A model generated the notes under the pieces. That model searched no databases, was not told where the DNA came from, and saw only the letters and a program-made list of their open reading frames with translations. From contig JAUHXU010000004.1 of NCBI GenBank assembly GCA_030426805.1, forward strand, positions 634,921 to 698,920: 64,000 bases of DNA, written 5' to 3'. The position numbers and the translations under genes are program-made. Source of the DNA: a bacterium. Its GTDB lineage: Bacteria; Planctomycetota; JAFGQW01. Shown in pieces: positions 17,713 to 27,464 of this stretch. Positions within the stretch are counted from its first letter, which is position 1. Each line of letters starts with the position of its first letter.

Positions 17713-17745
17713 GGCGAGCCGGTCACATGACGTGCCCGGCTCGCC
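17713..17745 (-). terminator. Perfect hairpin after the lipoprotein gene
   Basis: A 10-bp perfect stem, GGCGAGCCGG with CCGGCTCGCC, encloses a 13-base loop, 24 bases past the lipoprotein stop. There is no U-tract, so it is either a weak terminator or an mRNA 3'-end stabiliser. Confidence 0.45.
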
Positions 17746-17768
17746 TGCTGATTGCGAGAGAATCGACG

Positions 17769-18194
17769 CTACTTCTTCTCGGCCTTGTTCGTAACCGTCA
17801 CCTGTCCGTCGGGGTCGCGCACGATGAACACGTCGGAGTTCTCGAGGCGCTCGACCTCGGTCGACTCCGGTGCCGGCCGCACGACGAGCGGCGTGCGTTG
17901 CCACGTGCCCCGCGTCTCGACCGGCCCTTCGATCACGACGGCCGGCCCGGGCTCGAATCGGCGAACCGACCGCTCCCAGATCGCCGATACGTCGGCGCGC
18001 AGGGCGTCGATGTCCTGCTCCGACCGCGTCGAATTGCGGTTCAGGTCACCGACGTAATTGAGGTCGACGTCGAGGAGGCTGAGCATCCCGATTTGCTCGC
18101 CGACCTCCCCGGGGAAGTTGCTAAACTCTCGGGTCACGCACCCGCCGAGCGGCGCAGCGCTCAGCGCGAGCGCGAGGATCAACAGCCCTCTCAT
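17769..18194 (-). CDS. Small lipoprotein of unknown function
   Basis: A 141-residue protein with an SPII signal: MRGLLILALALSAAPLGGC, lipobox LGGC with Cys at residue 19. The mature part is polar, with a helical middle (RSEQDIDALRADVSAIWERS) and a beta-rich C-terminal part. The start at 18194 is backed by AAAGGAGA seven bases upstream and a good promoter. No family was recognised. It lies divergent to thiL, and a role in the envelope is inferred only from the lipid anchor. Confidence 0.82.
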   Translation of the reverse strand: MRGLLILALALSAAPLGGCVTREFSNFPGEVGEQIGMLSLLDVDLNYVGDLNRNSTRSEQDIDALRADVSAIWERSVRRFEPGPAVVIEGPVETRGTWQRTPLVVRPAPESTEVERLENSDVFIVRDPDGQVTVTNKAEKK

Positions 18195-18232
18195 CGGAAA
18201 TCTCCTTTGTAGGTCCGAATCTGACAGTCCCG

Positions 18233-18261
18233 AGGATAGCAGGGCGAAAACCTTTCTGCAA
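18233..18261 (-). promoter_or_regulatory. Extended -10 promoter of the lipoprotein gene
   Basis: On the minus strand TTGCAG (18261-18256) and TATCCT (18238-18233) are 17 bases apart, with an extended -10 TGC directly before TATCCT. The predicted leader is about 30-35 bases. Confidence 0.65.
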
Positions 18262-18291
18262 CAGCACTTACACGAATCCGCGGTCGAGACG

Positions 18292-19263
18292 GTGGAGCAG
18301 AATCGAGACGAATTCGGGCTGATCGCGGCCCTGACACGGGCGTCCGGCCCCCCCGGCCGCGGCGTCGTCCTCGGGATCGGCGACGATGCCGCGGTCTTGC
18401 GGCCGCCGGCCGGGCGCGACCTCGTCGCGTCGACCGACTGCCAGGTCGCGGGCGTGCACTTCGACCGGCGATGGCTCCCCGCGGCCGCAGTCGGCGAGCG
18501 TGCGGCCCACGTCGCGCTGAGCGACCTCGCCGCGATGGCCGCCGACCCGTGGGTCGTCTTCGTGTCGCTGTCGCTGCCGGCCGCCCAGACCGACGCGGAC
18601 GCGGTTGCCGTACAGCGCGGCATCGCGCGGGGGGCCCGCGCGTGCGGGGCGTCGATCGCCGGCGGCAACGTGAGTGCGGCCGGGAGCGACGTCCTCGCGA
18701 TCCACCTGACGGTGCTCGGCACCGTGCCGCGCGGTCAGGCCGTGTCCCGCGCGACGGCCCGCGTGGGCGACCGGGTCTTCGTGTCCGGCATGCCGGGGCG
18801 CGCCGCGCTGGGACGCCACACGATCGCAGCGGGGCACGCCACGCCCGCCGATGCACGGGCCTTTCGCCGCCCGCGCGCGCGCGTCGAACTCGGCCGTGCG
18901 CTCCGCGGAATCGCGTCCGCGATGGTCGACGTCAGCGACGGGCTCGGGCGCGATCTACGGCATCTGCTGGGCGATCGGGGCGCGACGCTCGAATGGGCGC
19001 GCCTCGACCCGGGCCGCGCGTTCGCGGCGCGGGCTGCCGCGGTGGGACACGACCCGCGCGCGCTCGTGTTCGGTGGCGGCGACGACTACGAACTGTGCTT
19101 CACCGCGCCCGCCCGGCTCGAGGCGCGCGTCGATGCGGCGGCCAAGCGAGTCGGCGTGCGCGTGCGCAGGATCGGCACGGTCGTGGCGGAAAACGCGCTC
19201 ACGCTGCGCGAACGGGACGGGGCGGCCGGGCCGATCGAGCCGATCGGCTACAGCCACCGCTGA
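18292..19263 (+). CDS. thiL: Thiamine-monophosphate kinase
   Basis: ThiL phosphorylates thiamine monophosphate to thiamine diphosphate, the last step of cofactor synthesis, in the cytosol. The 323-residue product has the PurM/ThiL fold markers: GIGDDAAVL, TDCQVAGVHFD, LSDLAAMAADP, VDVSDGLGRDL and FGGGDDYELCF. The GTG start at 18292 is chosen because VEQNRDEFGLIAAL matches the usual short ThiL N-terminus; the ribosome site is weak. The upstream in-frame sequence overlaps the divergent lipoprotein promoter and is not coding. It stands apart from other thiamine genes. It ends 11 bases from the convergent receiver gene. Confidence 0.92.
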   Translation: MEQNRDEFGLIAALTRASGPPGRGVVLGIGDDAAVLRPPAGRDLVASTDCQVAGVHFDRRWLPAAAVGERAAHVALSDLAAMAADPWVVFVSLSLPAAQTDADAVAVQRGIARGARACGASIAGGNVSAAGSDVLAIHLTVLGTVPRGQAVSRATARVGDRVFVSGMPGRAALGRHTIAAGHATPADARAFRRPRARVELGRALRGIASAMVDVSDGLGRDLRHLLGDRGATLEWARLDPGRAFAARAAAVGHDPRALVFGGGDDYELCFTAPARLEARVDAAAKRVGVRVRRIGTVVAENALTLRERDGAAGPIEPIGYSHR

Positions 19264-19274
19264 GTCCGGACGCG

Positions 19275-19643
19275 CTACGACGCGACGAGTGTCGCGATCC
19301 GTTCGAGTTCCGCGAGGAACTGCTCGCCGTCGAGAGGCTTCGGCAGGTAGCTCTCGACGCGGTCGTCGATCTGGCCGGCCGCGCGGACGTCCTCGATCCG
19401 GTCGCCGGTCACGAGGATCGGGATCCCCGGCTTCGACTCCTTGACCCGCTGCAGCAAGTCCTCACCCGACACCTCGAGGTCGTCCAGGCCGAGCAGCACC
19501 GCATCGATGCGCCGACTCGTCACGATCTCGATGCCGGTGCCCCCGTGCATCGCGATCTCGACCTCGAATCCCTTCGACTCCAGCGCACTTCGCGCCGCCG
19601 CAATCGTCTCCAGACTGCGTTCGATCACCAGGACACGTCGCAT
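19275..19643 (-). CDS. Stand-alone receiver-like protein lacking the phospho-Asp
   Basis: This 122-residue single domain aligns with CheY-type receivers from MRRVLVIE through PKPLDGEQFL. At the phosphorylation site the usual LLDL reads LLGL, so the acceptor Asp is Gly. The N-terminal acidic pair is reduced to one Glu. The switch Thr (VTGD) and the Lys of YLPKPL are kept. It may therefore be a pseudo-receiver working through protein contact rather than phosphorylation; that is inference. ATG 19643 is the natural start, with GGAGGGG about 12 bases upstream. It lies downstream of the sigma-factor gene in the same direction, separated by 237 bases. Confidence 0.8.
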   Translation of the reverse strand: MRRVLVIERSLETIAAARSALESKGFEVEIAMHGGTGIEIVTSRRIDAVLLGLDDLEVSGEDLLQRVKESKPGIPILVTGDRIEDVRAAGQIDDRVESYLPKPLDGEQFLAELERIATLVAS

Positions 19644-19880
19644 CCGGTGCAATCCCCTCCCCACGCACCGCGCGGACGCGGTGCGATCTATCGCTCGGTG
19701 TAGTCTCTCGGTGTTCCGACGCGGTCGCCGGAGGCAATCGCGTTCTCCGGGGAAGTGATCGGATTTGGAGAGGCGTCGACCTGAGTGCCGGACCGGACCG
19801 CGGTGGGCCATTCCTAACGCCCCGTGGACCGGAGCGTTACCGAATGACCCCATCCGCGGCCGTCGGGGAACGTGCGGTGG

Positions 19881-21236
<1,356 letters not shown>

Positions 21237-21584
21237 CTCTCCCTCTTTCTCTTCAGGTCCGCGGGGCGTTCGCCCCACGGCCGGACCGCAAGCGCGCGAC
21301 CGCTACCCCGCGTGGCCGTCCTCGCTTCCGAATCCCGCGGGATCCGGCCGGCCATGCTCGTGGGGTCGGGGTCGAACGCCTTCGTTGGCGCGGCCCATCT
21401 CAAATCGTGCGTTGTGGCTCCGGTGATGAGCGCGCAAGTCTCATGCCGTTCGAGGTAGGAACTCCCCCAAACAGGAGAACAGGCGCATTCATCACTTTCC
21501 TGAACGCAGCGCTCTTCTAACCGGAGTCAACAATCCGGCGAAATCGGGAGGAAAATGCACGCAGGGGCGTGCGAAAGCGCACGA
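21237..21584. other. Spacer upstream of the sigma-factor gene
   Basis: These 348 bases hold the leader of the sigma-factor gene and the end region of the pilin-like gene. No convincing -35/-10 pair was found on the minus strand. One short open frame at 21555 on the plus strand has a good GGGAGG site, but it reads antisense through the pilin-like gene and is not protein-like. Confidence 0.5.
21568..21583 (-). terminator. Short hairpin directly after the pilin-like gene
   Basis: CGTGCG and CGCACG pair around a 4-base loop one base past the stop codon on the minus strand. A TTTT run follows about 15 bases later. It is a weak terminator candidate only. Confidence 0.3.
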
Positions 21585-22211
21585 TCAGCGCCGATTTTCG
21601 CGCGTTGCCAGGTCGACGATCGTCCAGACCTGACCGTCGGAGCCCCAGTCTCGGGGCTTCTCGAAGCGGGCTGCCGGCGGATCGATGATCCGGTCGGCCT
21701 GCGAAGCTCGGAATGCGGCACCCGGACGCGGCGCGCGGTCGCCGCCATAGCGACGCTCCGCGTTCTCGGTGCTCAACACCGTGCCGTCGTCGAGGAGCGC
21801 GAACGCCCGCCGACCGGTCGTGGCCCACTCGACCGGCCACGCGTAACAGACACAGGGCGGGCCGACGGATCCCGGCCGACGCACCGCCTTCTCGTGACGA
21901 ACGCCCTCGCCCTCGGCATTCGCGAGGAAGATCCGGAACCGATAGCCCTCGCGGATCAGATCGCCGCCCTGTAGCGTCCCGTCGAGCGCACCCGCGGCGG
22001 CGAGCGCCGGGAAGTACCCCGGACGGCCGTCCGATGCCTGCCGCATCGCTTCTTGCTTTCGGTGGACGGCGACAAGCGCGTCGATCGTCGCGTCCTCGAC
22101 GTCGGCGATCCGATCCCCCGCCCGATACGGCAACCACAGGGACGCGACGATCGCGGCGACGAAGAGCAGCGACAGGATCGTCAGCGGCGATACGCGTCGA
22201 TTCGGCGTCAT
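21585..22211 (-). CDS. Pilin-like / type II secretion-like single-pass protein
   Basis: This 208-residue protein starts at ATG 22211 with a short basic lead and one hydrophobic helix (VSPLTILSLLFVAAIVASLWLP), followed by a soluble domain. The domain contains TIDALVAVHRKQEAM and aromatic Gly-rich stretches (RFRIFLANAEGEG), as in planctomycete DUF-type minor pilins. A classic prepilin peptidase site (G-F-x-x-x-E) is missing. It follows the TolC-like gene by 13 bases and is probably last in that operon. Family assignment is tentative; the membrane anchor is the only firm point. Confidence 0.65.
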   Translation of the reverse strand: MTPNRRVSPLTILSLLFVAAIVASLWLPYRAGDRIADVEDATIDALVAVHRKQEAMRQASDGRPGYFPALAAAGALDGTLQGGDLIREGYRFRIFLANAEGEGVRHEKAVRRPGSVGPPCVCYAWPVEWATTGRRAFALLDDGTVLSTENAERRYGGDRAPRPGAAFRASQADRIIDPPAARFEKPRDWGSDGQVWTIVDLATRENRR

Positions 22212-22224
22212 CGGCGGCGCAGCG

Positions 22225-23823
22225 CTACGGCGTGGCCTCGCGCTCGAGCAGCCCGTAGTGCGCGAGCAGACGCCCCTGCTCGCGTTCGAGTTGCGCGAGC
22301 GAGATCTGATAGTCGAGGAGCGCGCGTCGACGATTCGAGCGCGCGGCCGCCAGGTCGGCTTGGATTTCGAGCACGCGATAGCTCGTGCTCTGCCCCACCT
22401 CGAGCCGCGCCTGCTCGCCCCGCAATTGCTCGACGGCGAGGCGAACCGCTTCGCGGGTCTGCTCGATCGTCGCGAGCGCGGTTCGCGTCTCGCGCAGCGC
22501 GGCGCGCACCTGCTGGTGGATCGTCGCGCGAAGCTCTTCGAGCGTGGCGCGCTCGCGGCGACGCTCCAAGCTCGCTCGCAAGTGGGTCGCGCGGGCCGCG
22601 CGATTGCCGAGCGGATACTCGAACCCGAAGCCGATCGACCAGGTGTCGAACTCGCGTTTGAGCGTGTCGTCGAACGGGTCGCTGAAGTTGTCGCCGACGC
22701 CGCTGTACTGCAGTGAACCGTCGAGATCGAGTCGTGGGAGGAGTTCGTTGCGCGTCTTCTCCTCCTCGAGTCGCGCGTTCTCGTAGCGTCGGCGCGCCTC
22801 ACGCCAGTCGGCGCGGTTCTCGAACGCGGCCTCGAGGACCTGGCCGAGCGGCGGCAGCTCGACCTCGGCGACCGGCTCGGGGCGATCGACCGGCAGCCAC
22901 GCCGACGACAAGCCGACGCTCTGCAAGCCGATTGGATCGACGAGTTGGCGCAGCGTGTCGCGCTGGTTGCCGACCTCCTTCTCCGCGAGTTGCACCTCCG
23001 TCATGCGGTTCTGCACTTGGAGCTGCGCTTGCGTCACGTCGAGCCCGATCGAGACACCGGCCTTGAGCTTCTCCCGGTTGTCACGCTCGAGGCGCTTCGC
23101 GAGCTCGAGGTTGTCGCGTTTCACCTCGAGGTCCTGGAGCGCGTAGACGAGGTCCCAGTAGGCGCGCTGGACGTCGAACACGAGCGTCTCGGCGGAGGCG
23201 CGAACCTGCTCCTTCGCGATCGCCACGTCGTTCTCCGCCTGTCGCACGTCCGCGAGATTGAACGCGAACCAGCCGCCGCGCAGGATCGGCTGCGAGAGCG
23301 TCAAGCGCGCGCTCGTCGTCAAGCTCGGGTTGATCGTCGCGAAGAACTGGTTCGTCTTCAATCGATCGAACGAGAACGACACCGCCGCTTCGGCGCCCGT
23401 GTCGAAGCGCTTCGAGAGCGAGACGTCCCAGTGATACGACTGCCGCTTCGGCACGGCCGCTGCGGCTCCGGCGCGAATCGTCGTCGGAAAGCCCGGGCCG
23501 AGGTTCCCGACGAACACGTCGGCCCCGCCGCCGCCCGCAACCCCTTCGAGACTGCTCGCCGTCGGGGTCGTCGCGTCGGTGTAGCGACCGTTGGACCGAA
23601 GGATCGGATCGAACGCGGCCTGCGCGATCGGCAACGCCGTGCTCGCGCTCCGCCCGCCGAGCCGACTCGCTTCGTAGCCGTAGTTGTTCGACAACGCGCG
23701 GCGAATGCACTCGGCCAACGTGATCGGACGCGATTGCGGCGCGTCCTGCGCAGCGGCCGTCACGCCGAACGACGCGACGATCGTCACGACCGCGGTCGAC
23801 TTCAGAAGGAACGGGCGGGTCAT
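22225..23823 (-). CDS. TolC-family outer-membrane efflux protein
   Basis: A 532-residue protein with signal peptide MTRPFLLKSTAVVTIVASFG and the duplicated coiled-coil outer-membrane-factor architecture. The first repeat includes ITLAECIRRALSNNYGYEASR and the helical stretch near VFDVQRAYWDLVYAL. The second includes QVLEAAFENRADWREARRRYENARLEEEKTRNEL. TolC-type trimers form the exit duct of tripartite pumps and type I secretion systems. No inner-membrane pump or adaptor gene is adjacent. The ATG at 23823 overlaps the upstream HEAT gene stop (ATGA), so the two proteins are coupled. Confidence 0.9.
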   Translation of the reverse strand: MTRPFLLKSTAVVTIVASFGVTAAAQDAPQSRPITLAECIRRALSNNYGYEASRLGGRSASTALPIAQAAFDPILRSNGRYTDATTPTASSLEGVAGGGGADVFVGNLGPGFPTTIRAGAAAAVPKRQSYHWDVSLSKRFDTGAEAAVSFSFDRLKTNQFFATINPSLTTSARLTLSQPILRGGWFAFNLADVRQAENDVAIAKEQVRASAETLVFDVQRAYWDLVYALQDLEVKRDNLELAKRLERDNREKLKAGVSIGLDVTQAQLQVQNRMTEVQLAEKEVGNQRDTLRQLVDPIGLQSVGLSSAWLPVDRPEPVAEVELPPLGQVLEAAFENRADWREARRRYENARLEEEKTRNELLPRLDLDGSLQYSGVGDNFSDPFDDTLKREFDTWSIGFGFEYPLGNRAARATHLRASLERRRERATLEELRATIHQQVRAALRETRTALATIEQTREAVRLAVEQLRGEQARLEVGQSTSYRVLEIQADLAAARSNRRRALLDYQISLAQLEREQGRLLAHYGLLEREATP

Positions 23824-25061
23824 CGGGATCGTCTCTTCCGTATGGCGTTCAATCGCGCTTCCTGGCGCGCGAAGCTCTCGCTCCGAACGAACGCGATCGT
23901 CTTCATCGCTTCCGGGTCTCCGTCGGGCGCGGGCCGTGCCACGTCCGCCTCGAAGCGAACGAGCGCGTCGCGCGACCGTGGGTCGCCGATCCGCGCGAGT
24001 GCGACGATCACCGCACGCCGAAGCTCGCGCTGCTCGAACAGCGACTCGAGGAGCGATACCGCACCGCGTGCCTGCATCCGGCCGAGCGCCTCGATCAGGC
24101 TCTCGCGGACCGGCGTCACGGCCTCGACCCGCAGCCGCAGCGTCAGCGCGGGTGCGGCGAGCACCTCCCCGAGTTCGCCGAGATGATACGCGGAAAGCGC
24201 CCGCACGTCCGGGTCCTTGTCGCGAAGATGATGAATCAGGAACCCGACGCCGTCTCGCCCCAGGCGTCGGACGCCGTCGAGGAACGCCCGGCGGCGCAGC
24301 GCCTCGGTCGGCGCCGAATCGACCGCCTTGCGGCACGCCGCAGCGACGGCTGCACGCCCCGGAGACCGCGCCAGCAGTCGACGCAGTCGCCCGATGGCGG
24401 CATTGACGACGGAGCGGCGCGCGCCGGCACAGGCGGCCTCGATCCGCTCGATGTCACCGGGGCGGAATGCGGCGAGCGAGGTGCGAGCGACGCTCTCGAG
24501 TTCTTCGAGAGCGAGCAGGCGGAGATCCTCGTGCCCGCTTCCGAGTGCGCGGAACAGCCGTGCCCGAATCTCGTTGCCCCGGAGGCTCGCGGGCAGTGGC
24601 TGCCCGTCGATCTTCAGCACGTCGCGGAGCACCTCGAGGCGACGGCGGCCGGCAGCGTTGTCGAGCAGCAGGCGCGACCGAGCGCGAAACGGCGCGCCGG
24701 CGCGCTGCCGGAGCATCACGCACAGTCGGTTTCCCGGGTCGCCGAAGTAGCCCGGAACGCCCGCCAGCGCGAGGACCGTCGGCTCGCCGCCGATCTCCGC
24801 GCCACCGAACAATGTCTCGTCGACCCGCAACCGGGCGAGGCACGAGGCCTTGAGTGTCGTCACCGACTCGACGGTCGCGACGACTCCGACGTCACACGTG
24901 GCAGCGAATCGGCCGATTCGAGACACCGGTTGAAGCTCGGCCGCGGGCAGTGCCGGCTTCTGAGCCGTCAGGGCGACGACACCGCTCGTGCCGAGTAGCA
25001 GCAACGCGATGAGACCGCCGGCGACGCGGTGTGGTCGGCGACGGGACGGGTGGCGGTACAT
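23820..25061 (-). CDS. Exported HEAT-repeat protein
   Basis: A 413-residue protein with a basic N-terminus and hydrophobic helix (VAGGLIALLLLGTSGVVALTA, residues 13-33). An N-terminal beta-rich domain follows (CDVGVVATVESVTTLKASCLA). A HEAT solenoid spans about residue 165 to 390, for example DPDVRALSAYHLGELGEVL and LRRAVIVALARIGDPRSRDAL. It is first in an operon with the TolC-like and pilin-like genes. A CATAAT box 9-14 bases before the ATG suggests a nearly leaderless mRNA. It could be a scaffold for an envelope complex; the function is not established. Confidence 0.82.
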   Translation of the reverse strand: MYRHPSRRRPHRVAGGLIALLLLGTSGVVALTAQKPALPAAELQPVSRIGRFAATCDVGVVATVESVTTLKASCLARLRVDETLFGGAEIGGEPTVLALAGVPGYFGDPGNRLCVMLRQRAGAPFRARSRLLLDNAAGRRRLEVLRDVLKIDGQPLPASLRGNEIRARLFRALGSGHEDLRLLALEELESVARTSLAAFRPGDIERIEAACAGARRSVVNAAIGRLRRLLARSPGRAAVAAACRKAVDSAPTEALRRRAFLDGVRRLGRDGVGFLIHHLRDKDPDVRALSAYHLGELGEVLAAPALTLRLRVEAVTPVRESLIEALGRMQARGAVSLLESLFEQRELRRAVIVALARIGDPRSRDALVRFEADVARPAPDGDPEAMKTIAFVRSESFARQEARLNAIRKRRSR

Positions 25062-25069
25062 CGCCGTCG

Positions 25070-25075
25070 ATTATG
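25070..25075 (-). promoter_or_regulatory. -10 box just upstream of the HEAT-TolC operon
   Basis: CATAAT on the minus strand ends nine bases before ATG 25061, so transcription would start within two or three bases of the codon. No matching -35 is evident. Confidence 0.35.
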
Positions 25076-25132
25076 CCAAGGCGGCCGGGTGAGCGCGACC
25101 GGCGATCCGGTCGCGCGGCACGCGGGGGCGAC

Positions 25133-25399
25133 TCAGGCCCGGCGACGGCTGTCGGAGAAATCGGCGCGATAGACGCGCTTGGTGTGGCTGCGGGTCAGAC
25201 GCTTGCGGTTGAGGTGCTTGCGGATCTTCTCGTGCAGGATCTCGAGGTATCGCCCGCACTCGTCGCGCGTGCCGACGAAGATGACCTGGTCCGCATCCGG
25301 GTTGTAGACACGGTAGAGCGGACGACTTCGGCCGTCGTCGATCGGCTCCACCGATACGTCGAGCGTGAACTCGGTCTTCGATTCGGTCTTCGTTGGCAT
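25133..25399 (-). CDS. Conserved-looking small cytosolic protein
   Basis: An 88-residue protein from ATG 25399 with GAGGAG close upstream. It is acidic at the N-terminus and basic at the end (HLNRKRLTRSHTKRVYRADF). A central beta-alpha-beta unit is visible (RPLYRVYNPDADQVIFVGTRDECGR). The composition is protein-like, unlike the shadows around it. No family was recognised. It lies 71 bases upstream of the HEAT-TolC operon in the same direction and may be its leader gene. Confidence 0.65.
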   Translation of the reverse strand: MPTKTESKTEFTLDVSVEPIDDGRSRPLYRVYNPDADQVIFVGTRDECGRYLEILHEKIRKHLNRKRLTRSHTKRVYRADFSDSRRRA

Positions 25400-25790
25400 T
25401 TCTCCTCAGCCCCTCTGCGGCGCGCGTGGCGGCGACTTCGCGGCCCGATCCGTTCTCTCGACCTGCTTCGTTCTTGACCATTGGGCAATACGGTCCTCCG
25501 ACGCCCCATACAGGAAAAAACTGGGAAAAGGGGCGACTTTTGTCGTCGAGTCGCGCGGCCACTGGACTTACGTCGGTGCCGGACCGCGGTATCGCCAATC
25601 CGTGCACGACCGCACGTCCGCCGGATTCTCGTAATCGACCGCGAATCGTCCCGACGACCGCGGGCGGACCCTCAAGCGCTTCCCAGGGAATCCCGAGAAG
25701 TAGTGCGGGAGATCGTGCCGTCATCAATCCGGCCTGCACGCGCTCGTGCAGGCCCGGGCGGCGAGGAACAACCGCGGCAGAGCGAGCGAC
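25400..25790. other. Divergent spacer between two genes
   Basis: These 391 bases separate the small gene at 25399 from the membrane protein at 25791. The stretch is less GC-rich than its surroundings around 25490-25550, with runs such as AGGAAAAAACTGGGAAAAGG, and has a small hairpin at 25534-25545. Promoters for both genes should lie here, but no clear pair stands out. A weak pair TTGTCG-N17-TGGACT lies on the plus strand around 25540-25568. Confidence 0.5.
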
Positions 25791-27455
25791 ATGGACAAGC
25801 CAGAGAGCCACCCGCAGTCGGACTTCGTCGATGCGATCGGTGACGACGAAATCCTGATCCTCGAGTACGACCTCGACGACGACGCGATCGGCGTCGGCAG
25901 CTCGCCGGCCGGCGGGCCGTCCGCAGCGGCACCGCAGCGCGCGCCGAACCTCAAGCCCCAGCGGGCGCCGCAGCCCGAAACGGTCGGCGTCCAGGTCGAC
26001 GACGATGCGGACACGCCGATCGACGCGGGCCACCTCGTCGTTCGCGTACCGCGCGACCCGTTCCGCTACGGCAAGCCGATCGGCCTCGTCGCGGCCGCGC
26101 TCCTCGTCGGAGTCGGCGTGTGGTGGTTCGGTATCCGCGACACGGGGCCCCAACGGGTCGCCAAGCCGACGCGCGTCGCGGCCAAGGCGCCGAAGGCTGC
26201 CGCGACGGCGGCGACGCCCGCAGCGGCCGTCCCGGAAGACATCCCGGCCGACCCGCGCAACGTGTCGGTCGAGTCGGTCGTGCTGGCCGGCAGCGCTGGC
26301 GACGACACCGGCGATGATGTCGAGACACCGACGACGACGGAGCCGGAGACCGCGCCCACCGTCGATCCCGCTTCGGCGGCGCCGTCGACGACGGCAGCCG
26401 CGGCCGAGCCGGAGACACCGACCGCGCCGACATCGAGCGGCACGCGACGCGTCCGGTCCGTCGACCCTGCGGCCGCCCGGGAGGCCGCCCGGCAAGCCCT
26501 CTTCACGATGACGCCCGCGGCGATCCGTGACGGTTTCGAGCGGTTGCACATGCCCACTGCCGAGGAGGGGATTCGAGTCCGCCTCGACGACGGTCGAGTC
26601 GTGACGCTCGCCGCCGGCGAGACACTCGTGCAACTCAAGAACGGCAACCACTTCAAAGGCCGTGTCGTCGACGTCACGCCGGTGGCGCTGACGATGGAGT
26701 TCACCTACGGCAAGATGAAGATCCCGCAGAAGGATCTGCATGACATCGTCGACCAGTCGGCCAACCGCGACCTGCCGCTCGATTCCTATCGCACTGGAAT
26801 CGTCCACCTGAAGAACGGCAACCGTCTGCGCGGAAAGGTCATCGAGGTCACCGTCGAGCGAGTCGTGCTCGGCTTCCCGTCGGCGCGAATCGTCGTCTCG
26901 CGCGACGCAGTGCGCGACGGTGAACAGGCGATCGAGTACACGCAGGACGCGTCGAGCGTCCGAGGCGTGACGAACGCACCGAGCGAATCGGAGCTGCGCG
27001 TTCGCCACCTCGGGACGCCCTACTTCGACTTCGACTACGGCTTCAGCATCACGCCGCCGAAGTTCTGGAACCGCTACGCGGCGGACGCGCTGATCGGTTT
27101 CGCCTCGACGCCCGGCTCCGACTACGACGGGACGATGAACGTCGGCGGTCTGTTCCTCGAGCGCGCGGCGCTCCTCGATTCGATGGACGAGCTGGTCGCC
27201 GCGATCCGGCAAGCGGTCCCGCAACTCCAGCTCGACGAACCGAAGACCCGAAAGGGCCTCGAAACGCCCTGGATCGCCCAGATCGACGGCACCATCCCGA
27301 CGACCGCCACGGTCCCCGGCAAGCGCTGCCGCCTGTTCATCTACAGCCACGAGTCGAAGGCCTTCGTGATCGGCCTCTACGGCGCCGAGAAGGGCTTCGA
27401 CCGGCTGGTGAAGATGAGCGAACTGTCGATCCGGACGTTCGAGTTCAAGAACTGA
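25791..27455 (+). CDS. Single-pass membrane protein with duplicated beta units
   Basis: This 554-residue protein starts at ATG 25791, giving an acidic cytosolic head (FVDAIGDDEILILEYDLDDD). One membrane helix follows at about 94-114 (PIGLVAAALLVGVGVWWFGI), then a long Ala/Pro/Thr-rich linker. Two related beta units come next, VQLKNGNHFKGRVVDVTP and VHLKNGNRLRGKVIEVT, which look like an internal duplication of an SH3-like fold. A C-terminal 150-residue alpha/beta domain ends the protein. The family was not recognised. Codon use matches the neighbours. It converges with recA, leaving nine bases between stops. Confidence 0.82.
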   Translation: MDKPESHPQSDFVDAIGDDEILILEYDLDDDAIGVGSSPAGGPSAAAPQRAPNLKPQRAPQPETVGVQVDDDADTPIDAGHLVVRVPRDPFRYGKPIGLVAAALLVGVGVWWFGIRDTGPQRVAKPTRVAAKAPKAAATAATPAAAVPEDIPADPRNVSVESVVLAGSAGDDTGDDVETPTTTEPETAPTVDPASAAPSTTAAAAEPETPTAPTSSGTRRVRSVDPAAAREAARQALFTMTPAAIRDGFERLHMPTAEEGIRVRLDDGRVVTLAAGETLVQLKNGNHFKGRVVDVTPVALTMEFTYGKMKIPQKDLHDIVDQSANRDLPLDSYRTGIVHLKNGNRLRGKVIEVTVERVVLGFPSARIVVSRDAVRDGEQAIEYTQDASSVRGVTNAPSESELRVRHLGTPYFDFDYGFSITPPKFWNRYAADALIGFASTPGSDYDGTMNVGGLFLERAALLDSMDELVAAIRQAVPQLQLDEPKTRKGLETPWIAQIDGTIPTTATVPGKRCRLFIYSHESKAFVIGLYGAEKGFDRLVKMSELSIRTFEFKN

Positions 27456-27464
27456 GCGGCTGAA

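Noticed and set aside
21555..21974. Plus-strand frame with a good GGGAGG ribosome site
   Set aside because: It reads through the pilin-like gene in antisense; the protein has no recognisable pattern and the ribosome site is likely chance.
25071..27350. 759-codon open frame on the minus strand
   Set aside because: Covers two unrelated real genes and a spacer; its translation is low-complexity and Arg/Asp-rich.
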